Source of the DNA: Phellopilus nigrolimitatus
Taxonomy: Eukaryota > Basidiomycota > Agaricomycetes > Hymenochaetales > Hymenochaetaceae
Direction: 5' to 3'
Assembly (NCBI GenBank): GCA_021029095.1
Contig: JAJOHG010000131.1
Location: 1-64,000 of the forward strand
Length of the DNA: 64,000 nt
How positions within the stretch are numbered: the first letter of the stretch is position 1; each line of letters begins with the position of its first letter. The notes below the pieces were generated by a model. It was not told where the DNA came from and did no database searches. It was given only the letters and a program-made list of their open reading frames with translations. This document shows, one piece after another, positions 45,251-57,472 of this stretch. Made by a program: the position numbers and the translations under genes.

Positions 45251-45790
45251 TCTTCGATTTATTTCTATGCGAGCTGTCGCTTTGTAAATAATAGACCTGC
45301 ATTGGTCGGACGCTCGATATATCTGTTGAATGTACATCATTTTTGCCACGATGAATCTCATGAAGTGCTTTTGTAGCAGGGGCAAATCGAGATATTATCT
45401 TTCGCTGCCGACACCTCCTTGCTTTACCTACCATCTGCTTTGTCCTAGAATAACTCAAAACTTCGCGCGAACCTCGCACTCGGTTAACTCGGAACTGCGC
45501 TGTTGCCTCGATTCGCAGAAGGAGAGTGAAAAAGTTTTAGTCGATCACTATATTTGGTACAGTAGCCTAGAAAAGAAATGTGCGCCACCGTGCCGTCTAT
45601 GTACTCTATGTACATATCTACTCGTCTCTCCACTCTGTCCAACGACGGCCACCTCGACTACGTCTTTAAGTTGATGCTGTCGTCGTCGTCTATTCAAGTT
45701 TAACGTCAAGCCTTTTTTCGTCTCTCAAGTTCGAGGTTCTGAGAAAACCTTTCACGGTCAGACGCCAGACAGAAGAGACAGCGAATAACA
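45251..45790. other. Region between the Ctr and reductase genes
   Basis: 3' flank of the Ctr gene and promoter of the reductase gene. No gene was recognised. Confidence 0.4.
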
Positions 45791-48098
45791 ATGTCCGACG
45801 CACCCCCGCCCATACCGACCGAGTTCCAGGTATACAAGTACGCATTTCTATCATAGTTATCCTCCTTCATACAACTTGCTAACCCCTTATATCGACACTA
45901 GCTCATATGTGGTCGACCCGGTCTGGCAGCGCACCTTCAGCATCGTCTGGGCAGCCGTCGCCGTCAGCGCGATTCTCATCTCCTTTCCGCGGCTACTCAA
46001 GTCCTTCAGGAGTGGTCAGGCTCTTGCGAGTGTAACGGGCGTGTGGGAAGACCTGCATGGGCGGGCGTACGAGCCCATTGCCGCCGCTCCACCGAGCGTG
46101 CGTGCAAAGAAGACGCAGGTGAAGAGAGGGAAATCCGGAATTGTCGAGAAAGCGAAGGGATGGGTGTCGAAAATAAAGTCTTTTGCATTGTGGACGGCAC
46201 CGTTAGTGGGACTTGATCTCGGACAAAGTACGTGTCTTTACTTCCTTGGGGCGTGTGATATATGTGCTGATTCGCATCTCCTTTTCTTTTGTGATTAGTC
46301 GTGCTCGTAGTCGCGTACTACGTTCTCCTGCTCCTCTGCATAACTTTGCAGTCCGAGCTTATTGATAACCCAAACCGTGCAGGTGATTCATTCTCCCCCT
46401 GGTTATATATAGATTTCTTGTGCCAACCTTCCTTCTGCTCTTTTTCAGGGTTCATGGCTATCGCTCAACTCCCGGTTATATTCCTCCTCAGCACGAAGAA
46501 TTCTCCACTCTCCATGCTCCTCGGTGCGGGCCACGGCTGGGAAAAGCTCAATTTCTTACATCGCTGGTCCGGGCGCGGCGCATTTCTCGCCGCCGCTGTG
46601 CATGGCTCCCTCTGGATACGAAACCATCTCCAGTACGGGCTTCCGATCCTTGGTCAGCAAAAAGAGACGTCCGGCGTTGCGGCATTCGCATTATTATGTG
46701 TGATCGTACTCAGCTCGGTGAAAGTCGTGCGAGTGTTTGCATATCAAGTTTTTTTCGTCGTCCAGTAAGTAGTATCTTGCAACGATGCATACGAATACTG
46801 ACATGCCATTTTTTTATTCAGTATACTCGCTCTCGTCGCTTTCTTCATTACGCTGTGCTACCATACAATCTACGCTGTACCATACATCTTCCCCCCTCTC
46901 GCTTTCTACGGGTTCGATCTCCTTCTGCGAATGTTCCGCTTCCGTGTGAAGGACGCAACAATGGTCGCAGCCGACAACCAGATGACCATTGTACGTACAC
47001 CGTCCAACTATGCTCCTTGACCCCGCTTTCGCTCACTTCATTTTAATCTCTTCTAAAAGATCCGTGTAAATGACTGTGACGGCGGTTGGGTCGCAGGACA
47101 ACACGTCCGCCTGCGCGTGTTCATTGGCGCCAGAGTCTTCGAGTCGCACCCGCTCACGATCATGTCCGCGCCTCCGCGCACGTCATGCCTCACTGACCGC
47201 TCTCTCCTTTTTGGCGCACGTGTCCGCGGAGACTGGAGTCGCGCACTGAATGCATACGCGCGGGAGAACGCTTTCCCAGCTACGGCGCCACCCCATCCCG
47301 CTGATCACGTTGCTACCGTGGCGATCTCGGAGGAGGTTGTCCTCGAGAGTGTCCCCCTAAGTGGGCCCTCGAAAGCGGGCACGGGATCCAGTACAGAAAA
47401 AGAGATCATCGTTCCCGAGAAAGCGGGTTGGACCACTGCAGCGGGCGCGCCGGTGCAGGTGATGCTTGATGGGCCGTATGGCGGGAGCGGCATCGACCTC
47501 GGCGACTTCGAGCGTGTGCTGCTTGTCGCGGGCGGTTCAGGCATTACATTCACGCTGGGCCTGTTGGATGATATTGTTGGCCGATGTGTGCGGTTGGGCA
47601 GGCCGAATGGAGAGCGGACGAAGAGAGTGGAGTTCGCGTGGTGCGTTAGGTCGTTTGGTAAGCACTCTCCGATATCTCTCATCTACGCCGATTCTGACTT
47701 GTTTATCAATCGCAGGCTCCATACACTGGGTCGCGCCGCTCCTAACCGAGATCGCGCTCCTCGCAGAGACCTCTTCGCTCGACCTGCACATCAGCGTCTT
47801 CGTCACTTGTCTCTGCGACCCGGAGGCGGTGCCCCCGATTCCCAACTGCGACGTCCTTCTCGAGCGGCCAAGCGTGCACCGCATGGTCGAGTCACTCGTC
47901 CGCGGGGACGATGGAGGGTTCCATGAAAGGGGTGTGAAGGAAGCGCGAACCCTGGTGGAAGGCGGCGGGCTCGCGGTGTGCACTGCAGGCCCGGAGACGA
48001 TGGTGCGCGAGGCGAAGAACGTCACTGCGCGCCTCGCGCTCACGCAGGCGCACCGCCTTGGGGAGGTCTCGTGCCATACGGAGGTGTATTCGTTATGA
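45791..48098 (+). CDS. Ferric/cupric reductase (Fre family)
   Basis: Seven exons close in phase: 45791-45837, 45902-46227, 46299-46382, 46449-46764, 46822-46990, 47060-47657 and 47716-48098, giving 640 residues. The N-terminal half has several membrane helices with the paired heme histidines (LNFLHRWSGRGAFLAAAVHG; ITLCYHTIYAVPY). The cytosolic half has the FAD site HPLTIMSAP and the NADPH site LVAGGSGITFTLGLLDD, and ends with VCTAGPETMVREAKN. It reduces Fe(III) or Cu(II) outside the cell with cytosolic NADPH. A long insertion (47200-47450) lies between the FAD and NADPH parts. Its position behind a Ctr gene fits reduction of Cu(II) to the Cu(I) that Ctr imports. The start is the ATG giving SDAPPPIPTEFQVYN. 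Confidence 0.88.
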
Positions 48099-48837
48099 GG
48101 CGTGTGTGCTTTCGTATCACCCTCCCCGCCAGCGAGGATTGTGCTACGTATATTTCCAATTTTATTGTGTTTTAGACCTAAATGTACAGGCATGTCTTCG
48201 AGTGATCATACTCTACTTATGACATATGACGAAATGAAATTCCTTGTATTTCTTCCTGCGCTATCTATTCTCGCATGATCGCATGACACTCATTGTCATG
48301 AACTGCAAGAACTCTAGTTATTCGCAAACAGAACGCCATATCCGTCTGAACTGTGGTCGAAGATGAACTCGAGCTCATTTAGACGAAACAATCTAACTAT
48401 GTTCTCTCAGACAGAGAGCAGCATCAACTGTGACATCTTTATTCTAATCTCGATGTTGTAGGAAACACTCAGGATTGCTCCGCTCGCCGTTCCTTGCTTA
48501 TGTTTTCAATCCATTTCAATCTCGCTCCTGTGGCTAAAATTAGCATCTAACAATCATCTGCATTCTTACTACGGCTTTATCAAACATATGAGAAGTTTCT
48601 TTGATGTGGCGCAACATGGATACAGCATGAAGCTGATCTCGATCACTGATAAACCTTGCACGGTCCATGTTTCACTGCTGCTTCGGACGGGAGAAAATCC
48701 AGATTGATCAATGTTTGCTTAACGAGCGGGCGCCATTCAAGTTCACATCAATTTAGCCTCCTTTTAAAAGGAGCCCCTACGAGGTCGCGGACGATGTCTG
48801 ACTCCTACTACAAGCTTCAAGTTACCTGTCCATACGA
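48099..48837. other. Intergenic region
   Basis: 3' flank of the reductase gene and upstream region of seven-helix gene C. Nothing else was recognised. Confidence 0.4.
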
Positions 48838-50688
48838 TGTTCTCAATTCGCTCAGATGTTGAATATGTCGACCCAGCGGAAGTTCCGCTTTGGGCCTTGG
48901 AAATTGACGACAACATGTACGGCATATTGGCTATCCTGACTGTCCTTATCTATGACATCAGTTAAGTGACAAGTCAATATCCACCGACCCTTTCACAACG
49001 AAGAGCTCATTGCATTCTATAGTCACTACAATGGACAAAGAGGTCTGGTCTTTCCGTTACACCCGGCATAATGTTCTCCTAAATGTAAACAAAAACAACA
49101 GGTCAAGTATTTCTGGGTAAGTCGACTTACCTCGTGTACGTTTTTTGAATCAGGCTGAATTTCGTTTTGAGAATAGAGCGCTCCTCGAACTTTCGTCAGC
49201 CTAATATATTTTTCGGTTCCTGATATTCAACTTTTCTCCAAGCGAAAAAGGTAGCTTACGAGGAGAACCCGCATTCCAGAACCGTTACATCGGGCTTTTC
49301 AGTGCTCTTGTGCATGTATGGTGTAAGTTAAACGAAGTTTCGAAGGCCATCATATTTGCTGATTTCATTTAGTTGCGACTTTCCATGCAGATTTGAAATT
49401 GTGAGTGTCTGTCCTTAACCAGAGAATTTGTATATAACTTTATAAATCACTCAGATGTAAGGATGCAAACAAATTCGCGCGAATCTTTGTGCTAAAAAAA
49501 ATGGGCCAGGCAATTTTACTGTCTGGGCTCCAGCCCTTGCTGGTATGCTACTAAAATGTTTTGCCGCAAAGCCAATATAATTCTTATTCTTGTTTCCTAG
49601 ATTGGATGATTGTTTTGTTCATTGACTGTAGGTGCTAACATGTCACTCTTTGAGGTGTCATGTCGAATATCCCTCTTCGCTTCACAGACATTCTTTACAT
49701 GAGAGTCATGGCCCTTTTTCTCCAGGAAAGTTTTCCTATGTGATATATAAATTCTTTCCCACTAATTTTCTGGCATATGATAAATAGACAGAAGGCTAGA
49801 TGTCTGCCTTCGAGCTATGTTTGCTATCGAAGGAGCTTTTATGCTGGGTGTTCTTATTTATGGCACCTCATATGAAGGAGGTAAATACTATTTTTACTTG
49901 AACAACTACAACCATGTCCCTTTGGCTCAAACGTTATGTTTTTAGTCAATGTGACAGCTCTTGCAGAGGGTATTACTGTTTGTGCACAATGTTGAAGTTT
50001 CGGTAGCTTAGTGTCGTGAGACGTAGACAAAAGCAAATGAATTCACGTTTGACCTGCTGAGCTCTGAGGCAAACGGATAAGAGAAAACGTACATGCACGG
50101 CACCTACTTATACTCTACGGACCGATAAGAAACAAATAAACAAAGATGATGCAACGATCGAGCTCGTCATTCCAACACACAAAACCGAATAGAATCTGCA
50201 GTATGGATCACACTGTATTGGTAAGTGCTTTATATTACTAGCTGACGACTTCTTGCTCAAAAATTGCATAGGACTGCCCCGATGACATATGAGTCTATCT
50301 TGATGGCTCTGGCTCTTTACAAAGCTGCTGAGATCTGGAGAATATCGGCCGGATTCCATGGCTTCAGTCTTGTCAGGGTGCTTGTCCAAGACCAAGCACT
50401 TTATTTCATCATGTGATTTCTGTCCCTTTGTTCTTTTTACCTCCAACCAGTCTAACTCAGGTTGAAATTGACAGGATAATAGCTTGTGGCGCTGCAAAAA
50501 TCATAAGTTTCCAGCCAATTTCCTCCACCTTCATAGTTGCCAATCTCTTAAATACAATCGGAAGTGCTTCTTTTTTCTGCGTCCTTGGTAGTAGGCTATT
50601 GGTTCATTTAAAGGAGGCAGGGGAAAGGGGGGTAAATGGTGGCACAAGCTATAGGGCAACTACGATGGGGGATATGGAATTTGCTTGA
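48838..50688 (+). CDS. Seven-helix membrane protein C (DUF6533 type), probably damaged
   Basis: The start MFSIRSDVEYVDPAEVPLWA matches genes A and B. It is followed by MDKE-VKYFW, NRYIGLFSALVHVW, the inferred 2-base exon at 49455-49456, WAPALADWMIVLFIDYILYM, and a C-terminus ending GERGVNGGTSYRATTMGDME. Two faults are visible. The donor after the YILYMRVMALF exon reads GA instead of GT (about 49724). Also, about 200 extra bases (roughly 49995-50195), absent from A and B, interrupt the exon after ALAEGITVCAQ. That exon could only be rescued by a new intron ending at TGCAG (about 50196). The gene may still be transcribed, but it is probably a pseudogene or on the way to one. Confidence 0.6.
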
Positions 50689-51436
50689 TTGTTTTTCTTT
50701 GTCTTCAAGGTAAAGAATCTCTTGTGATTGGGTTTGCTGTAAAGTCACCGGTGGAACAATTTTTTTTAGTCGTTGTTCTGATAATTATCCGCTCTTTCTT
50801 TTCTTTGTTGAAATCTATGTGTGTCATAATCATGTTCCGTGGCGAACCGCAAGTGACGGGAAAAGTAGTTTATATGTTTCTGCGTGTATCCCGCACGTTG
50901 TGTTGCGGTTCGAGCAGGAACCCAGGATAACTACACACGTTCAGGACCAACTAAGGCGACAATAAAATGATATCGGCACATTTAAAGACTTCTCGGGTCT
51001 ACTAGCAGGATCGTTGCATACGCGGATACATAGGGACACCAACTTCCGCCGAAGAAAAGTTTCCAAGGAGGATATCGGACCTTGAGCAAATGATCAGCAT
51101 TGAAGACCAATCAGTTAAAATTTAGTTATACTTACGTTGCGTGACTTTGATAACTTCCGGGCCTGAAGTGTCTTTGCCCTCATCCCCAGGCCGAGCGTAA
51201 CTTGTGTCCGTGATACAGTGAACAGCAACTTTCACTAGCGGTGTATGTATGTGTCAGCATCTGAAAGAACAAGTCTACAAAAAAATCTCGTAGGCCGCCG
51301 AGTCGTAGCGACAATTACAAGTTGGAGCAATGTTCCGACTGGATCCTCTATCGACAATTAGAGGCGTTTCTCAACAGCCTTAACTGTATAATGCCTCTGT
51401 GAGGCCTCGCCCGCGATGAACGCGAGCGGCGGCGTG
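50689..51436. other. Intergenic region
   Basis: No gene was recognised; AT-rich with several short open frames. Confidence 0.4.
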
Positions 51437-52014
51437 TCACCCGGCACGCTTGCAAGGGCACGCGCCCAGCAAGGAGCTCCCGGTCGAGAGCATCGAGTCG
51501 ACATTCCGCATCGCGCAGCCGCAGCTGTTCACATCGTCGTCGTGTAGTAGCATGCCCTTCGGCACCTCATCCCTCTCGGAGCTGGCCGACATTGCCTCGC
51601 GCCAGTCCACGCTGTCCCTCGTGCAGTCGCAACCTTCCTCGGCGCTCAACTTGCACTCGTTGATCACGACGCCCAAGCACCCGTTGCCCGCTCGCCGTCT
51701 CCCCTGCACGTGTGCCTTCCGCATGTGCTCACGCCGAGCTTCGCGGACAGTGGCCGCTCGAGAAGGACGACCACCGCTACCGCACGCGCTCAAAGCTCAA
51801 GAGCCTCGAGGCCGAGATCCAGGAGCACGAACGCGAGGATAACCTCGTGCGCATCTACCACGGCTTGTGGCCTGGGGACGCGAGCAGCCCTGACTGCTCG
51901 CGAATGTCTTGGTCACCCGGCGCTCGTACGTCCCACCCTTGGAGCAGCGGCTTGTCGCCTTATGCCCTCAAGGACCTCGACTGGCTAGGGAAAGGCGGTC
52001 TAAGTGAAGGTTAA
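51437..52014 (+). pseudogene. Unidentified GC-rich gene fragment
   Basis: Coding-like sequence reads ELPVESIESTFRIAQPQLFT, then FGTSSLSELADIASRQSTLS, NLHSLITTPKHPLP, a frame change near 51700, then EKDDHRYRTRSKLKSLEAEI and LVRIYHGLWPGDASS. It ends without splice sites, and no convincing start is seen. Composition is much more GC-rich than the flanks. I do not recognise the parent. By analogy with the Prp43, G-alpha and SNF5 pieces, it is probably another copied fragment of a conserved gene. Confidence 0.45.
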
Positions 52015-52811
52015 ATGGCGATAAACATAGTTGACGTTAATTGGCAATCTACTTAGATATGCAATGCATTAAAATTCTCGCCTACAGTCCTCGATGAGAC
52101 GTACAGCTGCTCCTTCATCTTCTAAAAAACGTCCATCCAGCTAGCCCGTGTTTCTATTTCCCATTCAGTTTCCCTGTTTTGCACCGAGAAATACTTTGCT
52201 TGACTGCGGTGAGCGAGATCCTGCCAGTAGCATCAGTCAGCCTGTCGAAAGCAACAAACTTTATCTCCTCCCTCTTCATCAGTGATAAAGTATTATATTC
52301 AGTATCTAAGGTCTTAGGTTTGTTTCAACTTCGCGTCTCACGTCGCAAGCAGCCAGTAAGTATTTTTGGATAGGCGACAGTTGAGGAGAAAATTTACGCG
52401 CACTAGGATGTGGACAAAGACACCAATTGTTAACATCAGCAACGATTGAAGTCCGACGGTCGATAGCAAGGTCGGGCCCAGACGTATTTTTCCCCAATGA
52501 AACATTCGCAACATAGATTATTTAAGAGAGTTCCGAAGTAGAATTTGCGCAAGATGCTCTGCCGTCTCCAGTATCACGTTGTGCGTCGGCTATTTGGAAG
52601 ACATAATCAGGTAGCTTGTGTTTCACATGTTGCCATACAGAATCTTGAAAACCGGTGCATGTATTCCTGGGTAGACCTATAACTTGTCTAGCAGGCGAGA
52701 ATGTATCGAGAGGTAAATATGACGGTTGCAGCAGTCCAGTGCCACGGACTGTGACTGTGACAGCCGCGCGCAGTGCCAACGTACGCGACGTCGAGCAGAA
52801 CGCCAACGACG
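52015..52811. other. Intergenic region, exchanger promoter
   Basis: No gene was accepted. A minus-strand open frame at 52522-52806 overlaps the exchanger start and has no recognisable features. Confidence 0.4.
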
Positions 52812-55117
52812 ATGACCATGAATCTGCTCGCGCAAGCTACGTCGGCGCCAACGCTACCTCCGACGCCATCTCCCGAGCCCATCGCAGATGAAGAAGAATA
52901 CTACTCGTCATGGTCGCTTTTCCTTGTCTGCGTGCTCCTCATCATCTCGCTGTGGACGTCGTATTATCTTCAAATAAAACGCATCCGCGCCATTCACGAA
53001 ACGCTTGTGTCTATCGTGTCGGGCATGTTTGTTGGCTTCGTTGTGCGTTTAGCTCCGGGACATTTGATTCGGGAAATGCTGGTGTGTCAGGATTGTCAGA
53101 CTGAGCACGATGCCGACGTGTTGACATTGTACGACAGACATTTCGACATACCCTGTTCTTCAATCTCCTGTTACCTCCCATCATCTTGAACTCAGGCTAC
53201 GAACTTAAACAGGTAAGTTGTTGTTCAACTGAATATACTCGTCAATTGAATCTGCATCACAGGAAAGCTTCTTTCGTAACTTCGGGTCGATCCTCTTATT
53301 TGCATTCCTAGGGACCTTTATCTCTGCGGTCGGACTAGGGCAAGTACATTCGTTTTTGTTTTGGGCCCGCTAATGTGAACCAAAACAGTGTGCTTGTGTA
53401 CATCTGGTCTTTCCTCGGGTTAGAGTCCCTTAACTTGACGCTACTCGAATGCCTTATTTTCGGGTCTACACTCTCTGCAACGGACCCAGTAACCATCCTC
53501 GCTATATTCAACCAGTACAAGGTTGATCCTAAGCTGTATAACATCATATTCGGAGAGAGTCTCTTAAACGATGCAGTTAGTATTGTCATGTATGAGTGAG
53601 TATCTCAGTTATCTCTCGGCCTTTTGCCCTTAACTTATCCCAATCGAAGAACTCTATCTCGGTTTCACGGAACGGAGATATATCTGTCTTCTCTTTTCCA
53701 CGGAATTGGCATATTCTTGCTCTCCTTCAGTGTGTCCATGGCTCTTGGAATTGCTTTCGGTCTCTTCATGTCCCTGACGCTCAAGCACTCGCTGCTTTCT
53801 CAATTCCCAAAGATCGAATCTTGTCTCGTCGCCCTCTGCGCCTATACATGCTACTTTTTCTCGAATGGGCTCTCGATGTCCGGTATTGTGTCTCTTCTAT
53901 TCTGCGGCATCACGCTCAAGCACTACGCCTACCACACGATGTCTCGGCGCACGCAGCGCGCAACCAAGTATATATTTTCTATACTGGCCCAGTTGTCCGA
54001 AAACTTCATCTTCATCTACCTCGGGATGTCGCTCTTCACGTCCCCGACTTCGGATGTGAAGGTGGGAAGCTATTTCAAGCCGCTGTTCATCATTATCACC
54101 ACCGTCTCCGTCATCTTCGTGCGCTATGCATCCGTATTCCCACTGTCCGAGGCCATCAACCTCTTTCAGCGACACGTGCGCGGGCAGCGTACAGACGAGA
54201 TCCCGTACTCATATCAAATGATGCTCTTCTGGGCAGGCCTGCGCGGTGCAGTTGGCGTCGCCCTCGCAGCAGGCTTCCAGGGCGAGAACGCGCAGATTTT
54301 GCGCACGACTGTTCTCCTCGTCGTCGTGCTCACTGTTGTGATGTTCGGTGGGACGACTGCGCACATGCTCGAGGTGCTCGGTATCCGCACTGGTGTCGAA
54401 GAAGACGGCAGTAGCGACGAGGAAGATGCCGCGCTCCTCGCTAGAAGCGAATGGTATAGTGGGAGTGGCCGCCGCGGTTCAGAAAGCGGATCATGGGGAC
54501 GCTACCGCGATGATGACCCTTACGCTCAAGGCCGTGCCGCGCGCATCGCGACGCAGTACAACCACCACGCGCAAAGCCCGCGCTACACAAACCAGCAAAA
54601 CATTTTCTCCGCAGCGTCGTCAGACTCATATGATTCAGATAGCGGCGAAGTGCTCCCTCTCGCGACGCCGACAGGCGAGCACCCGCCGGACGGCGCAGGG
54701 CATGTGAGGCGATCTTCAAGTCAGAGCGGGACGCCCGTGCTAGCGAGCGAAGAGGGAAAGTGGTTCCAGGCGCTCGACGAGCGGTACCTGCTCCCGCTCT
54801 TCTCAAATGCGACGGCGAGCCGCACTTTCCACGCGCGGCGGCTGCGGCGCAGCGCGTCGGGACACACCATGCCAAGCGCGTCCACGCACATTCTGGATGT
54901 GGTCGAGGGCGTGACGCTTGCGGAGAGTGATGAAGAAGGTGCGCAGGAGGTCGATTTGCGGGAGGGCGCGCGGACCTGGGGTAGCGGGAGTGGAAGCGCT
55001 GGTATGAGTGCCACGGTGAGCAGCGAACAGCCGTGGACGGCGACTGCGCGTGAGCAGCGGATCGCGAGCCCCGCATTGAGGACTCCTAGAGAGCCAGGAG
55101 GGAAGTTCATCTCATAG
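52812..55117 (+). CDS. NHX1: Na+(K+)/H+ exchanger, endosomal CPA1/NHX type
   Basis: Five exons close in phase: 52812-53081, 53138-53212, 53263-53339, 53389-53595 and 53650-55117, giving 698 residues. About twelve membrane helices fill the first 450 residues. Hallmarks are [17 protein letters not shown], the ion-binding pair in [12 protein letters not shown] and [13 protein letters not shown], and [14 protein letters not shown]. This is the eukaryotic organellar exchanger family (yeast Nhx1/Vps44), which exchanges Na+ or K+ for H+ in late endosomes and controls luminal pH and trafficking. The last 240 residues are a disordered, Ser/Asp/Gly-rich cytosolic tail. Intron 3 (53340-53388) uses a GCAAGT donor; without it the joint GLG-VLVYIW fails. 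Of two close ATGs the first is chosen (MTMNLLAQ). Confidence 0.9.
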
Positions 55118-55369
55118 TAACGCGGGTAGTACCGTGCGTGCGTTTAGAGCTTATTTTCTTTATTTTTTTGCTTGTTAGAACTATCTTGTCATTGATATGG
55201 TCCATGTTTGTCGCCGATTGCGAGGCACTTAGTTTGTTACAAGAAAACGATACTACAAGGAATGACTGTCCAGGTGTCCAACCGAACCTCAATAAAAAAT
55301 AAAAGTGCAAGGATAAAACAACTAAATAAAGAACTGAATTGCAGATCGTATCCAACACCTCTAGACCAT

Positions 55370-57472
55370 CTAAAATGCAAACGCCCCTCCCATTTCCTCC
55401 GGCCCCATGAGACCAAACACCACACCACCTTCCGACACAATCGCCGTCTGCTTCCACTCTACAGTCTCGTAGCTCTGAGCGACTGGAAGGCTGCTCACGG
55501 CGATCGCGCTCAATGGGCGCGCCGTTGCAGTCATCGCCGCTATCGCCGCCGACCTACGCCTTCCAGCATGTCCATAGCTTCGCCAACGCTGCAATTCGAG
55601 CTCGATCTCGTGTGTCGTAGACGTAAGCTCTTCCGCGCTCCACGTTTGCGTGCGTGCGCGGTCGATGATGCCGCGCAGGTTGAGAACGAGGCGGCTCGCG
55701 CAGACGCTCATAACGGTGCGCAGGATCGGAACGAGCGAGCCAAGTAGCGCGGCGCGCTCACTCGGTAGCACGGCGTACATTACAAGGTTCGCGATGCTGG
55801 ATGCTGATAGCACGAACAAAAATAGGAAAAATAAAATTTATAAGTACGAAATAAAACAAAATCGCACACGGGAATGCCTACCGAGGACGATGACGTAGTA
55901 TGCGAAACCTGCAACGAAAAGAAATGGTTAAAATGCTGAAGCCAATGAAACACTTTCTTATCAACCATCGCGGAACAGGATTTTCACGACGGCGCCCTTC
56001 CCTTCCCCGTTCCTTCCTGGATAACACAAGTCACTTTAATACAAGTACTTAGGAAAGCACTTGAAATTTTTGAAGATCTCACGGATCATTATGATGCGCA
56101 CAAGTGTCAGCACGAACACTGCAGCATCGAAGACCATCAGCGCCGCGACCGCTGGGACAATGAGTTTCTGAGACACGCTTGCGATGTCGCCGTAGCAGCC
56201 AAAGATCGATTGGATTCTGCACATTGATAGGTGATAAATGTGAGTTAGGCACACAGGACAGAAGACGTGGCTGCAGCATCTGAACGAAGGCGTACCCGGG
56301 TTGTGTCGGCGTTGAAACTAATAAGAGGCCCGGAATATATCAGTGCGTCTGGCATTTTAGCTTAGTTTTGCTGCACATACATCGAACCGACCGCTCAACA
56401 AGCCAGACGCAAACGGCGATGGCACAATCAGAAGACTGAATAAAGATATTAGGTGAGATGAGATGACGAGCAAAAGAGAAGAAACGTAGATATCAGATCG
56501 CACAACACACCAAAACCAGGACGACAAGGAACGCGATGACCGTGCGGTTTCGCTCCCAAAGCGCCGCGGTTCGGAGGCAGAAAATAACTGTACAAAAAAT
56601 GCCTATGCGTTCGGCAACGAGTTTAGGCTGAACAAAAGGGAAAGACTCGTACGTTGGACCGGTATTATAAACGCCAACATAGACCTAAGAAAACAGTAAA
56701 AGAATGAGACGCTCTGTAAAACTCTTTAAAGGACCTCTAATCTCACCAGGCATCCAGGCGGCTGGACGCCTTGCAGCTTCAACACCGTAGTAGTCAGGGC
56801 GATGTGTGAAATATGAAACTAAGTGTACTGACAACTGAAATCGAATAAATGAGTCTTCGGAAAACACGTATTGAGATACTGCCTACCTCGAGATCGGAAG
56901 AGAAGTCCAGATCATCTGAGGTGAGGTAGAGAGATGAGGCGTAGAACGGGACAGTGTAGTTCGTCTGAGATAACAAGTCTTTCGATACTCACTTGCAACT
57001 ATTATAGCCGAAACCGCTACAACTGGATAGCGATTGAGGAAAAATAATGCTTTTCCCGTTGTCAATTTCGCGCTCCACACATATTTTAGCTTTCGAGAAG
57101 TATTAAAATCACCCTGTTTCTCGTTATTCAAGAGAAATCAACTAACTTCTCTGGAGTTTTCAGCAGTAAGTTCGTGTGATCAAAGTGAGGAAAGTATGAA
57201 ACACACTCAGGGAAAGTCAGCAAAATATCGTAGACAAGTACAACGAGCGACGCGACTGGATATCATCACGTGTTTCAGCAATACCATGAAGGATGGGAAG
57301 GGATCAATCGAGTACATACGAGCTAAAGCCTTCGCAATTAAGGATCGCAGCGTGAGATCGGCCAATCTAGGTTGTAAAGAGCTAGACCACACACATTTGT
57401 AATCCTCAGATCATGTATGAAGTCTAGAAAGAGCGGGATATCAGCAGCAGCAGTACCGGCTTCGGCACTCAT
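55370..57472 (-). CDS. Seven-helix membrane protein D (DUF6533 type)
   Basis: The start at 57472 gives MSAEAGTAAADIPLFLDFIH, then DLRITN. The first helix is ASLVVLVYDILLTFPE. Next comes a 4-base microexon (57147-57150, AGAA), and then LKYVWSAKLTTGKALFFLNR, the DUF6533 signature, with YPVVAVSAIIVA. Later pieces include NYTVPFYASSLYLTS, LTTTVLKLQGVQPPGCL, VYVGVYNTGPT, FGCYGDIASVSQKLIVP, VFVLTLVRIIMI, and a final exon (55370 to about 55800) ending in a long cytosolic tail. The exact borders of the middle exons (55800-56680) were not all resolved. The receptor-like role is inferred from the family. It resembles gene E much more than A-C. Confidence 0.7.
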
